From: Fidelibacterota bacterium UBA2986
GTDB taxonomy: Bacteria; Fidelibacterota; Marinisomatia; Marinisomatales; AB-629-J13
Assembly: GCA_002346675.1 (NCBI GenBank)
Contig: DEAI01000011.1
Span: 385,530-449,529 of the forward strand
Length of the DNA stretch: 64,000 bases
Direction of reading: 5' to 3'
The translations under genes and the position numbers were made by a program. Position 1 is the first letter of the stretch; each line of letters opens with the position of its first letter. This document shows positions 27,301-35,724 of the stretch, one piece after another. The notes beneath the pieces are model-generated. The model saw nothing but the letters and a program-made list of their open reading frames with translations. It was not told the DNA's origin and did no database searches.

Positions 27301-27450
27301 GACACAAAACAGATGGGGATAGGTGGTGATAATAGTTGGGGAGCGCTCCCACACAATAAGTATATGATTTTTCCTGATAAAAACCACGAATTAGTTTATA
27401 AGATGATTCCCTTTGAGGTAGGCGAAGATCTCTTTGCTATTTCAAAATAG
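24298..27450 (+). CDS. GH2 beta-galactosidase, membrane-anchored or exported
   Basis: A 1050-residue LacZ-type glycoside hydrolase. A hydrophobic N-terminal segment (residues 2-20, rich in Ile/Val) should act as a signal anchor or signal peptide, placing the enzyme in the periplasm. Domains run jelly roll (about 60-230), Ig-like, TIM barrel (about 355-640), Ig-like and a C-terminal galactose-mutarotase-like domain. The acid/base is Glu478 (WSMGNEAGDG) and the nucleophile Glu546 (LCEYAHAMGNS). It overlaps the phospho-lyase gene by 4 bases and precedes a sodium symporter, giving a cleave-then-import layout. It removes beta-linked galactose; the glycan is not determined. Confidence 0.88.
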   Translation: MKNIIVLSVSIIIIVIMMVITNNTRKQLRNHWEDETVFQINREEPRAHFFPFESEDLAFANDKSQSQYFQSLSGIWKFKLAKDPSQKGEGFEQVNYDVSNWDDIIVPGHWEMQGWSVPIYLDEEYPFPPEPPFVPHSFNTVGSYVKIFELNEGWDGRDIFIHFGGVRSAFYFWLNGDFIGYSQGSKTPAEFKITDKVISGKNRVAVQVYRFSDGSYLECQDTWRVSGLERDVYLYSSSKTRIADFFLKSELDEELNNGLFAIDVNVKNFNTVSGHSIQISLKGHGENLQFKKEISNDLNQTITFKEQLKNVQPWSAERPDLYLLYVTHLDKEGVIVESFIHQVGFKRVEVKKGQLLVNGKAIMFRGVNRHEWDPVRGRSITKESMVRDIQLMKENNINAVRTAHYPNQERWYELCSEYGLYVINEANIEAHGMRFHENSYGHISDNPSWEAQWIDRGKRMVERDKNHPSIIMWSMGNEAGDGENFVKLYKWIKNRDNTRPVAYQPAWYEDHTDVIFPMYKNIDFITEYAEKHLTPSIEDRPLILCEYAHAMGNSVGNLQDYWDTFEKYKVLQGGFIWDWVDQVILKTDINENEYWAYGGDFGDEFTENDSNFCANGLVAADRSINPHMNEVKKVYQPIKFKINLLSESVQIFNQYDFISLDHLNFDWFVKSEGKTVMEGQIGQLDIPAGSKRYLTMNLEGLTPEKGIEYFFTIRARINKDLPLLKKGHVVAWQQDKINFNLFQKSEALVNGPLPIYSQTEEGIQITGDSFSIYFNRKSGHISQYSYKEQEIITSSSVEHYWRAPNDNDLGNDMPKRTAVWRTAGDSLTTNYMDVQVEENCVSISVKRSFSKLSLEVYSIYKIYSNGQIEVSHQHSMDNSLSELPRVGIKMNLKGDYDQVTWFGRGPHETYIDRKTSAPIDLYSGSVWGQSFQYVRPQETGNKTDVRWMALNNGETGLMIKGEPLFDGSVHQYPYDDLDYTPKRQKHGKLDLKPKNIVNWLIDTKQMGIGGDNSWGALPHNKYMIFPDKNHELVYKMIPFEVGEDLFAISK

Positions 27451-27459
27451 AAATAAACA

Positions 27460-29088
27460 ATGAATACCATTTCCATAATATCGTTTATCCTGGCGACAGG
27501 CTCTGTAGCATTTTTTACCTACCACATTGTTTCCCGGATGAAACGGTCGGATAATGCAGCAGAAGAATACTTTACAGGCGGCCGTGCTTTAGCCTGGCCG
27601 GTGGTTGCAGGATCACTCCTGCTAACTAATTTATCTACAGAGCAGTTGGTTGGATTGAACGGTGCAGTATTTGGTGACAAAGTCCTTGTGGGAATCGCCT
27701 GGGAAGCACTGGCCGCATTTGCTATGATCGCAATGGCCCTAGTATTTTTACCACAGTTCATCGCTAATGGTTTTACGACCACTCCTGAATTTTTAGAAAA
27801 ACGGTTCGATAAAACAACTCGGGCCATGGTATCCGGACTATTTTTGTTTGGATATATAACCGTATTACTTCCGGTTGTGCTATATACAGGCTCCTTGGCA
27901 CTGATAGGAATTTTTGACCTCAATTTACCCCTGTGGTTTATTGTGACTATGATTGGAATATTCGGGAGTGCTTATGCCATTTTTGGGGGCTTAAAATCAG
28001 TAGCAGTGAGTGATACTATTAATGGTATTGGTCTTCTGATAGCAGGTTTGGCTATTCCATTTTTAGCCCTAGTTGCTTTGGGAGATGGTTCATTTTTTAC
28101 TGGATTGGGAGAACTAGCCAAAAATAATCCGGAATATCTAACGGTCATGACTCAAACTAATATGGACAATAAGGTTGTTTCTGTTCCCTGGCCGACGTTG
28201 TTCACCGGAATGATGTTTATCCAAGTGTTTTATTGGTCCACAAATCAGGTGATCGTACAGCGTGCTATGGCTGCCAAAAGTTTAGCAGAAGGGCAAAAGG
28301 GCGTACTATTTGCATCAGCAATGAAGCTGGTTGGGCCCATCATGCTATGTTTGCCGGGAATAATTGCACTTCATTTATCTGACCTTGATATTCAAAAACA
28401 AGATCAGGTCTATGGTGCTATAGTTCGTTATGTATTACCAGATTGGTCTCTGGGGTTATTTGCTGCCGTCTTGATGGGGTCCATTTTAAGTTCATTTAAC
28501 TCTGCGCTGAACAGCGCATCCACACTATTTTCTTTGCAATTCTATAAAGGATATATCAATAAATATGCAAGCGGAGAAGAAATAGTAGCTACGGGTAAGA
28601 AGTTTGGCATTGCCTTGGCCATTACCTCGATCTTTATTACTCCATTATTGGATCAGATGCAGTCTATTTTTGAGTACCTGCAAAAAGTAAATGGATTGTA
28701 TAGTGTCCCAATTATTGGAATATTTTTACTAGGCATTACAACTAAACATATACCTGCACTGGCTGCAAAAAACGGAATGATAATTGGCATAGCCTTCTAT
28801 GCATTTTTTACATTTATTAACATTAAGAACGTCCCACAATTCTTTGCTGATGGTGATGGTGACCTCCACTGGCTACACGGCTACTTCATCAGTTTTATAG
28901 CTTCGGTTTTTACCATGTTAATCATTGGATATCTGAAACCCAAAACGTCTGAAGAGATTGCTATCAGTGATGAACGAGGTCCTGCTCCGGTTGATATGAC
29001 TCCCTGGGCTTATGCAAAAACATCATCTCTGGCAATCATGAGCACCACTGTCCTGATTTATATTGGGCTGACTGTTTTATCTGGTTGA
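27460..29088 (+). CDS. Sodium:solute symporter (SSS family), probable sugar importer
   Basis: A 542-residue SSS transporter with about 14 hydrophobic helices. YFTGGRALAWPVVAGSLLLTNLSTEQLVGLNG matches the first sodium-binding helix region of sugar-type symporters (shown here as a broad segment, residues 37-68), and ILSSFNSALNSASTLFS the eighth helix. It lies 9 bases after the beta-galactosidase gene, so galactose or a related sugar is the likely cargo. The 146-base gap after it holds no gene or clear terminator. Confidence 0.83.
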   Translation: MNTISIISFILATGSVAFFTYHIVSRMKRSDNAAEEYFTGGRALAWPVVAGSLLLTNLSTEQLVGLNGAVFGDKVLVGIAWEALAAFAMIAMALVFLPQFIANGFTTTPEFLEKRFDKTTRAMVSGLFLFGYITVLLPVVLYTGSLALIGIFDLNLPLWFIVTMIGIFGSAYAIFGGLKSVAVSDTINGIGLLIAGLAIPFLALVALGDGSFFTGLGELAKNNPEYLTVMTQTNMDNKVVSVPWPTLFTGMMFIQVFYWSTNQVIVQRAMAAKSLAEGQKGVLFASAMKLVGPIMLCLPGIIALHLSDLDIQKQDQVYGAIVRYVLPDWSLGLFAAVLMGSILSSFNSALNSASTLFSLQFYKGYINKYASGEEIVATGKKFGIALAITSIFITPLLDQMQSIFEYLQKVNGLYSVPIIGIFLLGITTKHIPALAAKNGMIIGIAFYAFFTFINIKNVPQFFADGDGDLHWLHGYFISFIASVFTMLIIGYLKPKTSEEIAISDERGPAPVDMTPWAYAKTSSLAIMSTTVLIYIGLTVLSG

Positions 29089-29234
29089 AGTCTTTTTTTA
29101 CTTCTATTTTTTAAATAATTTTTGTTATTGGGAAGCAATATTTTACAATTATGGAGCAGAAATATTATGCAATATGGTATCGAGTGTATTTTAAAGTAAA
29201 ACAGGTTAATTTATTATAATAATTGGAGATCATT

Positions 29235-30593
29235 ATGCCTAAAAAAGTAAACAGGCGAAATTTTATAAAAACAGCATCAGCTGCAGGTGCAGCCATTTCT
29301 CTGATGCCTAAATCATTATTCTCATCACAAATAACAAAACGTATAAAGCTTGGATTCATTGGTACAGGTTTACGTGGTCAATGGGTATTGTGGTTGGCTG
29401 CAAAATATCCGGAAGTGGACATACCGGCGATTTGTGATATTGATGATAGAATGATTAATAGTGCTCTTAAGATCCTGAAGGATGCGGGAAAGCCAGAGCC
29501 TCATATATACAAGAACGGCGATGAAGATTTTCGGAATATGGTAAAGAATGAAGATTTAGATGGCGTATATATTGCCACACCCTGGGAATGGCACTATCCC
29601 ATGTCCATTGCATCTATGAAAAATGGTATCAATGTCGGAACGGAGGTTCCGGCAGCTCTTACCGTGAGGGAATGCTGGAACCTGGTAAACACTTCAGAAA
29701 GAACCGGAAAATTGTGTATGATCATGGAAAATGTCTGCTACCGTAGGGATGTGATGGCCGTCCTGAACATGGTTCGACGTGGACTGTTTGGTGAGCTGCT
29801 GCACTGTCAGGGTGGATACCAGCATGACCTGCGCCACGTGAAATTCAATGATGGTAAACAACCGTATGGTGGCGGTGTGGAGTTTGGTGAAAAGGGATAT
29901 TCAGAGGCTAAATGGCGGACACAGCATTCAGTAGATCGCAACGGTGATTTATATCCCACACATGGACTGGGACCGGTAAGCACAATGCTTGACATCAACC
30001 GTGGGAACCGAATGGTGCATCTAAGCTCTACGGCAAGCCAGTCGCGGGGCCTTCATAAGTATATTATAGGTAAGGGTGGGCAGGGTCATCCCAATGCAGA
30101 TGTAGAGTTTAAGTTGGGTGACGTTGTGACGACCGTGATTAAATGTTTCAATGGACAAACCATTGTATTAAGCCATGACACCAACTCTCCAAGACCATAT
30201 TCGCTGAATTTTAGGGTACAGGGAACCAATGGTATCTGGATGGTAGATAACAATTCCATATATATCGAGGGAGTGAGCCCGGAAGCACACCGCTGGGAGA
30301 CTGATAAAATATATCTTAAAAAATATGACCATCCACTGTGGAAAAAGTTTGAAGATATAGCGGTAGGATCGGGACATGGTGGTATGGATTTTTTCATTGT
30401 CAGAGCTTTTATAGAGACATTGAAAGGTGCAGAACCTGTAATTGATGTATATGATTCTGTGAGTATGAGCGTCATTAGTCCACTTTCGGAAAAATCTATC
30501 AAGCTTGGAAGTACAGCTGTAAAGATTCCTGACTTTACACGAGGGAAATGGAAAGCTAATAAGCCGATTTTTGGATTAAATGATCATATATAA
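29235..30593 (+). CDS. Tat-exported Gfo/Idh/MocA-family protein, GH109-type glycosidase
   Basis: A 452-residue NAD-binding protein with a twin-arginine signal (VNRRNFIKTASAAGAAISLM). GFIGTGLRGQW is the dinucleotide loop. The segments TPWEWHYPMS, ENVCYRRDVMAVLNMVRRG, GGYQHDLRHVKF, THGLGPVSTMLDINRGNR and SHDTNSPRPYSLNFRVQGT match GH109 proteins, which include NAD-dependent alpha-N-acetylgalactosaminidases. The ATG at 29235 is preferred over an in-frame TTG at 29223 because GGAG (29225-29228) sits 6 bases upstream of it. It would act in the periplasm on a glycan. The exact specificity is not established by family membership. Confidence 0.82.
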   Translation: MPKKVNRRNFIKTASAAGAAISLMPKSLFSSQITKRIKLGFIGTGLRGQWVLWLAAKYPEVDIPAICDIDDRMINSALKILKDAGKPEPHIYKNGDEDFRNMVKNEDLDGVYIATPWEWHYPMSIASMKNGINVGTEVPAALTVRECWNLVNTSERTGKLCMIMENVCYRRDVMAVLNMVRRGLFGELLHCQGGYQHDLRHVKFNDGKQPYGGGVEFGEKGYSEAKWRTQHSVDRNGDLYPTHGLGPVSTMLDINRGNRMVHLSSTASQSRGLHKYIIGKGGQGHPNADVEFKLGDVVTTVIKCFNGQTIVLSHDTNSPRPYSLNFRVQGTNGIWMVDNNSIYIEGVSPEAHRWETDKIYLKKYDHPLWKKFEDIAVGSGHGGMDFFIVRAFIETLKGAEPVIDVYDSVSMSVISPLSEKSIKLGSTAVKIPDFTRGKWKANKPIFGLNDHI

Positions 30594-32327
30594 ATGATAC
30601 TTTCGAGTTTAGACTGGATCATTATTGGAGCATATTTTGCCCTTTCTCTCGCAGTAGGGCTGTGGACATCAAGGCAAGCCGGCAAAGATACTGCATCATA
30701 CTTTTTAGCAGGGCGCAATATGCCCTGGTGGCTACTAGGGGTCAGCATGGTAGCCACAACCTTTTCTACCGATACGCCCAATCTTGTCACCGATCTGGTG
30801 CGTCAGAATGGCGTCTCAGGGAACTGGGTTTGGTGGACCTTTCTACTTACAGGAATGCTGACCGTTTTTGTTTACGCGAAACTGTGGAGGAGATCTGGTG
30901 TCCTCACGGATATTGAATTTTATGAGCTGAGGTACAGTGGAAAAGCAGCCGCGTTTCTGCGGGGTTTCCGTGCACTGTATTTGGGATTGGTGTTCAATGT
31001 GTTAGTGATGGGAGCCGTGAGCCTGGCGGCAGTTAAGTTTGGAGAAATTGTGCTTGGATTGCCAGGATGGATTACGCTTACAATTGCCTGTTCTATAACA
31101 TTAGCTTATTCAGCTTTAGGTGGCTTGAAAGCGGTGATTATTACCGATTTTGTCCAATTTGCATTGGCCATGATTGGTTCTCTCTGGGGGATGGTTTATA
31201 TTTTAGGTTTACCGGAAATTGGCGGTCTTTCAAAATTGATCGCCCACGAAAATGTTTCAGATAGATTGGCGCTAATCCCTGATTTGTCCGATCCAAATTT
31301 GTGGGTGCCGGTGTTGCTGGTGCCGCTAGCGGTACAGTGGTGGGCCAGTTATTATCCCGGAGCTGAGCCTGGCGGAGGTGGTTATATTGCGCAAAGAATG
31401 TTTTCAGCGAAGGATGAATCCAATGCTGTTGGGGCTACATTTTTGTTCAATGTAGCTCACTATGCACTGCGCCCCTGGCCATGGATCATAATAGCGCTTT
31501 CCTCTTTGGTTATCTTTCCGGAGTTAAAGGATATTCAAAGTGCATTTCCAAATTTACCTACCGATAAACTGGGACATGATGTAGCATATCCGGCCATGCT
31601 CACCCTGCTTCCTTCCGGGCTGCTGGGTTTTGTTGCAGCCTCCCTTATAGCAGCTTTTATGAGCACTATGTCAACCCAAATGAATTTGGGTGCAAGTTAT
31701 CTTGTGAATGACTTTTATCACAGGTTCATAAATACAGAAGCATCCGAAAAACATCTTGTCAGAGCAGGACGGATGTTTACCGTTCTATCAATTATTTTTG
31801 GTGGTGGGTTGGGGCTACTGCTTACTAGTGCCGGGCAGGCATTTACGCTCCTGCTGATGATTGGTGCAGGAACGGGACTGATTTACATTCTGCGCTGGTT
31901 CTGGTGGCGCATTAATGCATATACTGAAATCATAGCAATGTTCAGTTCACTTATTATTGCAGGATATTTAAATTTTGGTGATATGGAATTGGAAGGGTGG
32001 CAAAAGATAGTTATAGGTGCAGTTCTTACAACTATTATTTGGATTACTGCCACATATTTTACGCCACCGGACAATGATGAAACATTGAAAAATTTTGTAA
32101 AAAAAGTAAATCCGGGAGGACCGGGCTGGAAGAAATATTCGGATGGTATATCATCAGAACAGTGGTCTGTGCCCAGAGGAATCTTATCCATGCTATTAGG
32201 GTGTTTGGCTGTATATGGAATTTTACTTGGCGTTGGGCAATTGATTTACGGTAATAATGGGTCCGGGGTTTTGATTATCATTATTGCTGTAATCTCTTCA
32301 ATAGGGTTATTTAAAATTTGGAAATAA
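30594..32327 (+). CDS. Sodium:solute symporter (SSS family), second copy
   Basis: A 577-residue SSS transporter distinct in sequence from the one at 27460. It shows YFLAGRNMPWWLLGVSMVAT for helix one, followed by TFSTDTPNLVTDLV. It has about 13-14 helices and a predicted cytoplasmic loop near residues 490-520. Its ATG follows the GH109-type stop immediately and it overlaps the galactokinase-like gene by 10 bases, so the released sugar is probably imported here and phosphorylated by the next product. Cargo is inferred from context. Confidence 0.83.
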   Translation: MILSSLDWIIIGAYFALSLAVGLWTSRQAGKDTASYFLAGRNMPWWLLGVSMVATTFSTDTPNLVTDLVRQNGVSGNWVWWTFLLTGMLTVFVYAKLWRRSGVLTDIEFYELRYSGKAAAFLRGFRALYLGLVFNVLVMGAVSLAAVKFGEIVLGLPGWITLTIACSITLAYSALGGLKAVIITDFVQFALAMIGSLWGMVYILGLPEIGGLSKLIAHENVSDRLALIPDLSDPNLWVPVLLVPLAVQWWASYYPGAEPGGGGYIAQRMFSAKDESNAVGATFLFNVAHYALRPWPWIIIALSSLVIFPELKDIQSAFPNLPTDKLGHDVAYPAMLTLLPSGLLGFVAASLIAAFMSTMSTQMNLGASYLVNDFYHRFINTEASEKHLVRAGRMFTVLSIIFGGGLGLLLTSAGQAFTLLLMIGAGTGLIYILRWFWWRINAYTEIIAMFSSLIIAGYLNFGDMELEGWQKIVIGAVLTTIIWITATYFTPPDNDETLKNFVKKVNPGGPGWKKYSDGISSEQWSVPRGILSMLLGCLAVYGILLGVGQLIYGNNGSGVLIIIIAVISSIGLFKIWK

Positions 32328-33367
32328 GTACTCCAGGTCGAATCTGCCTTTTTGGTGAGCATCAGGATTATCTGGAACTGCCGGTCATTGCCATGGCTAT
32401 ACCTCTGCGATTAACATTGAAGGGTGAAAAAAGACAAGATCAAAAAGTTGTAATCAACAAGCCCGATTTGGGCGAGACTGAATCATTTTCACTGGATAAT
32501 TTGTTATATACCAAACAGCGGGATTATTTCAAAAGTGGAATCAATGTGTGTAAACTTGAGGGGCTCACATTTTCCGCAGGATTTGATTGCGAGATAACCA
32601 GCCAAATTCCCATAAAAGCCGGGTGCGGCAGCTCATCGGCAGTTTTGGTTAGTTGGATCCATTTTTTATCTCAAATGGCGGATGAGCCCGTAGATTGGAG
32701 TCAGCAAAGAATCGGGGAACTTGCTTATGTAGCTGAAGTACTGGAATTCAAGGAGTCGGGAGGGATGATGGACCAGTACACAACTGCTGTAGGAAGGTTA
32801 ATCTATTTAGAATCCAAACCAGAGATAATAATTCAATCGTTACATTCAAACCTTGGGACATTTGTCTTGGGTGATTCCTGCGAACCTAAAGATACTATGG
32901 GAATCTTGAATCGCTGTCGTGATTCACGGTTAGATCTTATACAGAAATTGAAAAGAAACAACCCAAATTCTAGGGTTCAATCATTTGATGAAAAAATGGA
33001 TCTTTCAACTTTGAAAGTAGATGAGCTACTACTATTTCGCGGAACAATAAAAAACAGAGACCTCTTAAGTAGAGCACTTTCAGAATTAAAAAAAGAGACT
33101 TTAAATCATCAAATTATTGGGAAACTGCTAACCAATCATCACCAAGTATTGCGTGATATTCTAAAGGTTAGCACACCCAAAATAGAATCATTGCTGGATG
33201 CTGCTTTAAATGCAGGTGCTCTAGGCGGAAAAATTAATGGTTCAGGTGGGGGTGGATGTATGTTTGCTTATGCACCAGAAAATCCAGAAGAAGTGGCAAA
33301 TGCTATCGAGTTAGCTCAAGGGAAAGCATATATTATTCAACCGAGTGAAGGGACACAAATAAATTAA
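32318..33367 (+). CDS. GHMP-family sugar kinase, galactokinase-like
   Basis: A 349-residue GHMP kinase. PGRICLFGEHQDYLELPVI matches the galactokinase substrate signature GEHxDY, PIKAGCGSSSAVLVSW is the ATP loop and GGKINGSGGGGCMFAY the third motif; Asp in ESGGMMDQYTT is the likely catalytic base region. Galactose or N-acetylgalactosamine fits the neighbouring beta-galactosidase and GH109-type genes. The TTG start lies inside the symporter gene. It converges with a short minus-strand gene by a 4-base overlap. Confidence 0.8.
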   Translation: MEISTPGRICLFGEHQDYLELPVIAMAIPLRLTLKGEKRQDQKVVINKPDLGETESFSLDNLLYTKQRDYFKSGINVCKLEGLTFSAGFDCEITSQIPIKAGCGSSSAVLVSWIHFLSQMADEPVDWSQQRIGELAYVAEVLEFKESGGMMDQYTTAVGRLIYLESKPEIIIQSLHSNLGTFVLGDSCEPKDTMGILNRCRDSRLDLIQKLKRNNPNSRVQSFDEKMDLSTLKVDELLLFRGTIKNRDLLSRALSELKKETLNHQIIGKLLTNHHQVLRDILKVSTPKIESLLDAALNAGALGGKINGSGGGGCMFAYAPENPEEVANAIELAQGKAYIIQPSEGTQIN

Positions 33368-33768
33368 TTGGTAGGTGTCTCGATTAGTGTATCCAAATAA
33401 TAACCGGAGTAGACCAGCACGTTGTAAACTATAAAGTTTGTCCAAAACCGAATATTATCCGCATGGTTTTTACCAAAATGCATGGAGTAGGCTGCTTTCA
33501 TTACAAACCCCGAAGAAAGTAAAAGATAGGCTGTCTTTTGTATTTGGAGGTCTTTATACAACCCGTTTTGAATCCCCGCATAGGAAAAAAATAAATCAAT
33601 ACCACCTACGATGATATGACCATAATAGCTTTGCTTATTTGCTAAAATACTCAAACCTGTAAATGCAACTTGTTGAGCTAATATATATCCTGCTTCTTCG
33701 GCAACATTAGATTTTGAAAATGCTTTATTTAGTGAAAGAATGAACAAAAATAGAATTATTTTATTCAT
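33364..33768 (-). CDS. Small predicted exported or membrane protein of unknown function
   Basis: A 134-residue protein with an N-terminal signal-like segment (MNKIILFLFILSLNKAFS) followed by three moderately hydrophobic stretches (near AGYILAQQVAFTGLSILA, IIVGGIDLFFSYAG and TNFIVYNVLVYSGYY). I do not recognise a family. It stands alone on the minus strand between two plus-strand genes, tail-to-tail with the kinase and divergent from the nucleotidyltransferase over 111 bases. Confidence 0.6.
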   Translation of the reverse strand: MNKIILFLFILSLNKAFSKSNVAEEAGYILAQQVAFTGLSILANKQSYYGHIIVGGIDLFFSYAGIQNGLYKDLQIQKTAYLLLSSGFVMKAAYSMHFGKNHADNIRFWTNFIVYNVLVYSGYYLDTLIETPTN

Positions 33769-33879
33769 GATTTTACTCAGTCAATTTTTATTCTTTTCAT
33801 TGTTTATGAATTGCAGTTTGTAATTTCCAATCTGATTCGGAACAGTTAACCTCAGAATTTATAATATAAAACAATCACT

Positions 33880-34761
33880 ATGAACCTTACTCTTCTTATT
33901 ATGGCAGCAGGAATGGGATCCAGATATGGCGGACTTAAGCAACTAGATACCGTAGGACCAAATGGTGAAACCATCATTGATTATTCAGTTTCTGATGCCA
34001 TAAAAGCAGGATTTACAAAGGCTGTTTTTATTATACGAAAAGAATTTGAAATAGATTTTAAAGCATCAATTACAGAAAAATATGAAGGGAAAATTCAGAT
34101 AGAGTTTGCATTTCAAAATCTCAATGATCTCCCTATAGGATATAAAAATCCAAAAGGCAGAGAAAAACCCTGGGGGACAGGGCATGCTATTTTATCTGCG
34201 TCTAAATTGATCAACGAACCATTTGTTGTTATAAATGGTGATGATTTTTATGGGCGAGAATCTTTTAAGGTGATAGGTCAATATTTTCAATCTGGGAATA
34301 AATCATTTTCTATGGTTGCTTTCCGATTAGATAAAACATTATCCGAATTTGGTGGAGTGACCCGAGGGCTATGTACAGTTAAAGATAGCAACTTAGATAC
34401 AGTTATTGAAACTAATAATCTTCAAAAAACAGAAAATGGTATTTCTTCAGAACGAGATATATTTTTGAATGGGAGTGAGCCTGTTTCAATGAATATGTGG
34501 GGATTTACTCCTCAATTATTTAAATACTTAGAGGAGATGTTTGCAGATTTTTTGGTAGAGAGAGGTACAGAATTAAAAAGTGAATTTATGATTCCAAACG
34601 TGGTGAATGATCTCATAATTAGCGGAAAAGAACCCGTGCATGTACTGAGGAGCAATGCAAAATGGTTTGGGGTTACTTATAAAGAGGATAAACCATTTGT
34701 TGAACAAGAAATAAAAAAATTAGTCAAAGCAGGTGAGTATCCCGAAATATTATTTTATTGA
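33880..34761 (+). CDS. Sugar-phosphate nucleotidyltransferase
   Basis: A 293-residue NTP-transferase-domain protein. LLIMAAGMGSRYGGLKQLDTV is the nucleotide-binding loop, WGTGHAILSA the base-recognition segment and VVINGDDFYG the metal-binding aspartates. It belongs to a group common in Bacteroidota-type genomes and often found near small sugar kinases, likely making an NDP-hexose or NDP-hexosamine from the 1-phosphate. With the galactokinase-like gene it could activate imported sugar, but the 512-base distance and intervening opposite gene mean a separate transcript. Confidence 0.78.
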   Translation: MNLTLLIMAAGMGSRYGGLKQLDTVGPNGETIIDYSVSDAIKAGFTKAVFIIRKEFEIDFKASITEKYEGKIQIEFAFQNLNDLPIGYKNPKGREKPWGTGHAILSASKLINEPFVVINGDDFYGRESFKVIGQYFQSGNKSFSMVAFRLDKTLSEFGGVTRGLCTVKDSNLDTVIETNNLQKTENGISSERDIFLNGSEPVSMNMWGFTPQLFKYLEEMFADFLVERGTELKSEFMIPNVVNDLIISGKEPVHVLRSNAKWFGVTYKEDKPFVEQEIKKLVKAGEYPEILFY

Positions 34762-34826
34762 ATAAGGGTGAATCAACTGAATTGATTCTAGAAAAACCTG
34801 AATAAAAAAAATTAACAGGGTTGGGA

Positions 34827-35684
34827 ATGAAAAATAGTTTTGAAATTTCGGTAATTCTTCCAACATATAACCGAAAGTACACACTACAACGCTCCATAGA
34901 TTCAATTCTTAACCAAACCTACAGACCTTCAGAAATTATAATAATCGATGATGGTTCTTCAGATGGATCCTTTGAGTGGATAGAGTCTGATTATCCAAAT
35001 ATAAGATTAATTAAACAATCCAATTCAGGGGTTAGTTCAGCGAGAAATAAAGGGATAAAAAACTCAAAGGGACAATGGATTGCACTATTGGATTCCGATG
35101 ATGAATGGCTCCCAGATAAACTTGAAAAACAGGTACAATCCCTTAAAGAATATTCAGAGTATTTATTTTGTCATACCAATGAAATATGGATTAGAAGAGG
35201 AGTTAGAGTAAATCAGGGGAAAAAACATCAAAAGTATGGGGGTTATATTTTTGATAAATGTTTAGATATATGCAGGATATCACCCTCCTCATCTTTATTT
35301 CATAAATCGATTTTAGAAGACGTAGGTTTATTTGATGAATCATTGAGAGTATGCGAAGATTATGATTTATGGCTTCGAATTACTGCCAAATATCCCATTT
35401 TATTTTTAGATGAATTATTAATAAAGAAATATGGTGGTCATAAGGATCAATTGTCTAGGGCTCCCGAGGGAATTGAACAATATCGTATTCAGTCTTTAGA
35501 AAAAATATTAGTCAGTAGTTTTCTAACTGAATCACAACTGTATTCAGCGAAGGTAATGCTTTTGAAAAAACTATCTATTTTATCGAATGGACTGAAAAAA
35601 CGGAGGAGATATAGGGATTATCAAGTAGCTGTAAAAAGATTGAATCAATTGAAGAAGGAGACAATGCTTAATTCAAGGGAGTAG
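34827..35684 (+). CDS. Family 2 glycosyltransferase
   Basis: A 285-residue GT-A glycosyltransferase. VILPTYNRKYTLQRSIDSIL, IIIDDGSSDGS and the DxD-type LLDSDDEWLP mark the NDP-sugar site; the acidic EDYDLWLRI holds the likely catalytic base. No membrane helices. An in-frame TTG occurs at 34821, but the ATG at 34827 has AGGG 6 bases upstream and is preferred. The target is probably surface polysaccharide; nothing nearby fixes it. Confidence 0.82.
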   Translation: MKNSFEISVILPTYNRKYTLQRSIDSILNQTYRPSEIIIIDDGSSDGSFEWIESDYPNIRLIKQSNSGVSSARNKGIKNSKGQWIALLDSDDEWLPDKLEKQVQSLKEYSEYLFCHTNEIWIRRGVRVNQGKKHQKYGGYIFDKCLDICRISPSSSLFHKSILEDVGLFDESLRVCEDYDLWLRITAKYPILFLDELLIKKYGGHKDQLSRAPEGIEQYRIQSLEKILVSSFLTESQLYSAKVMLLKKLSILSNGLKKRRRYRDYQVAVKRLNQLKKETMLNSRE

Positions 35685-35724
35685 AATAAATATAGTTTGC
35701 ATTGCCCCCTTCTTTAAATTTTGA

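Noticed and set aside
27460..32327. Possible recent duplication of sodium symporters
   Set aside because: The two proteins differ across most of their length, including helix one, so they are old paralogues.
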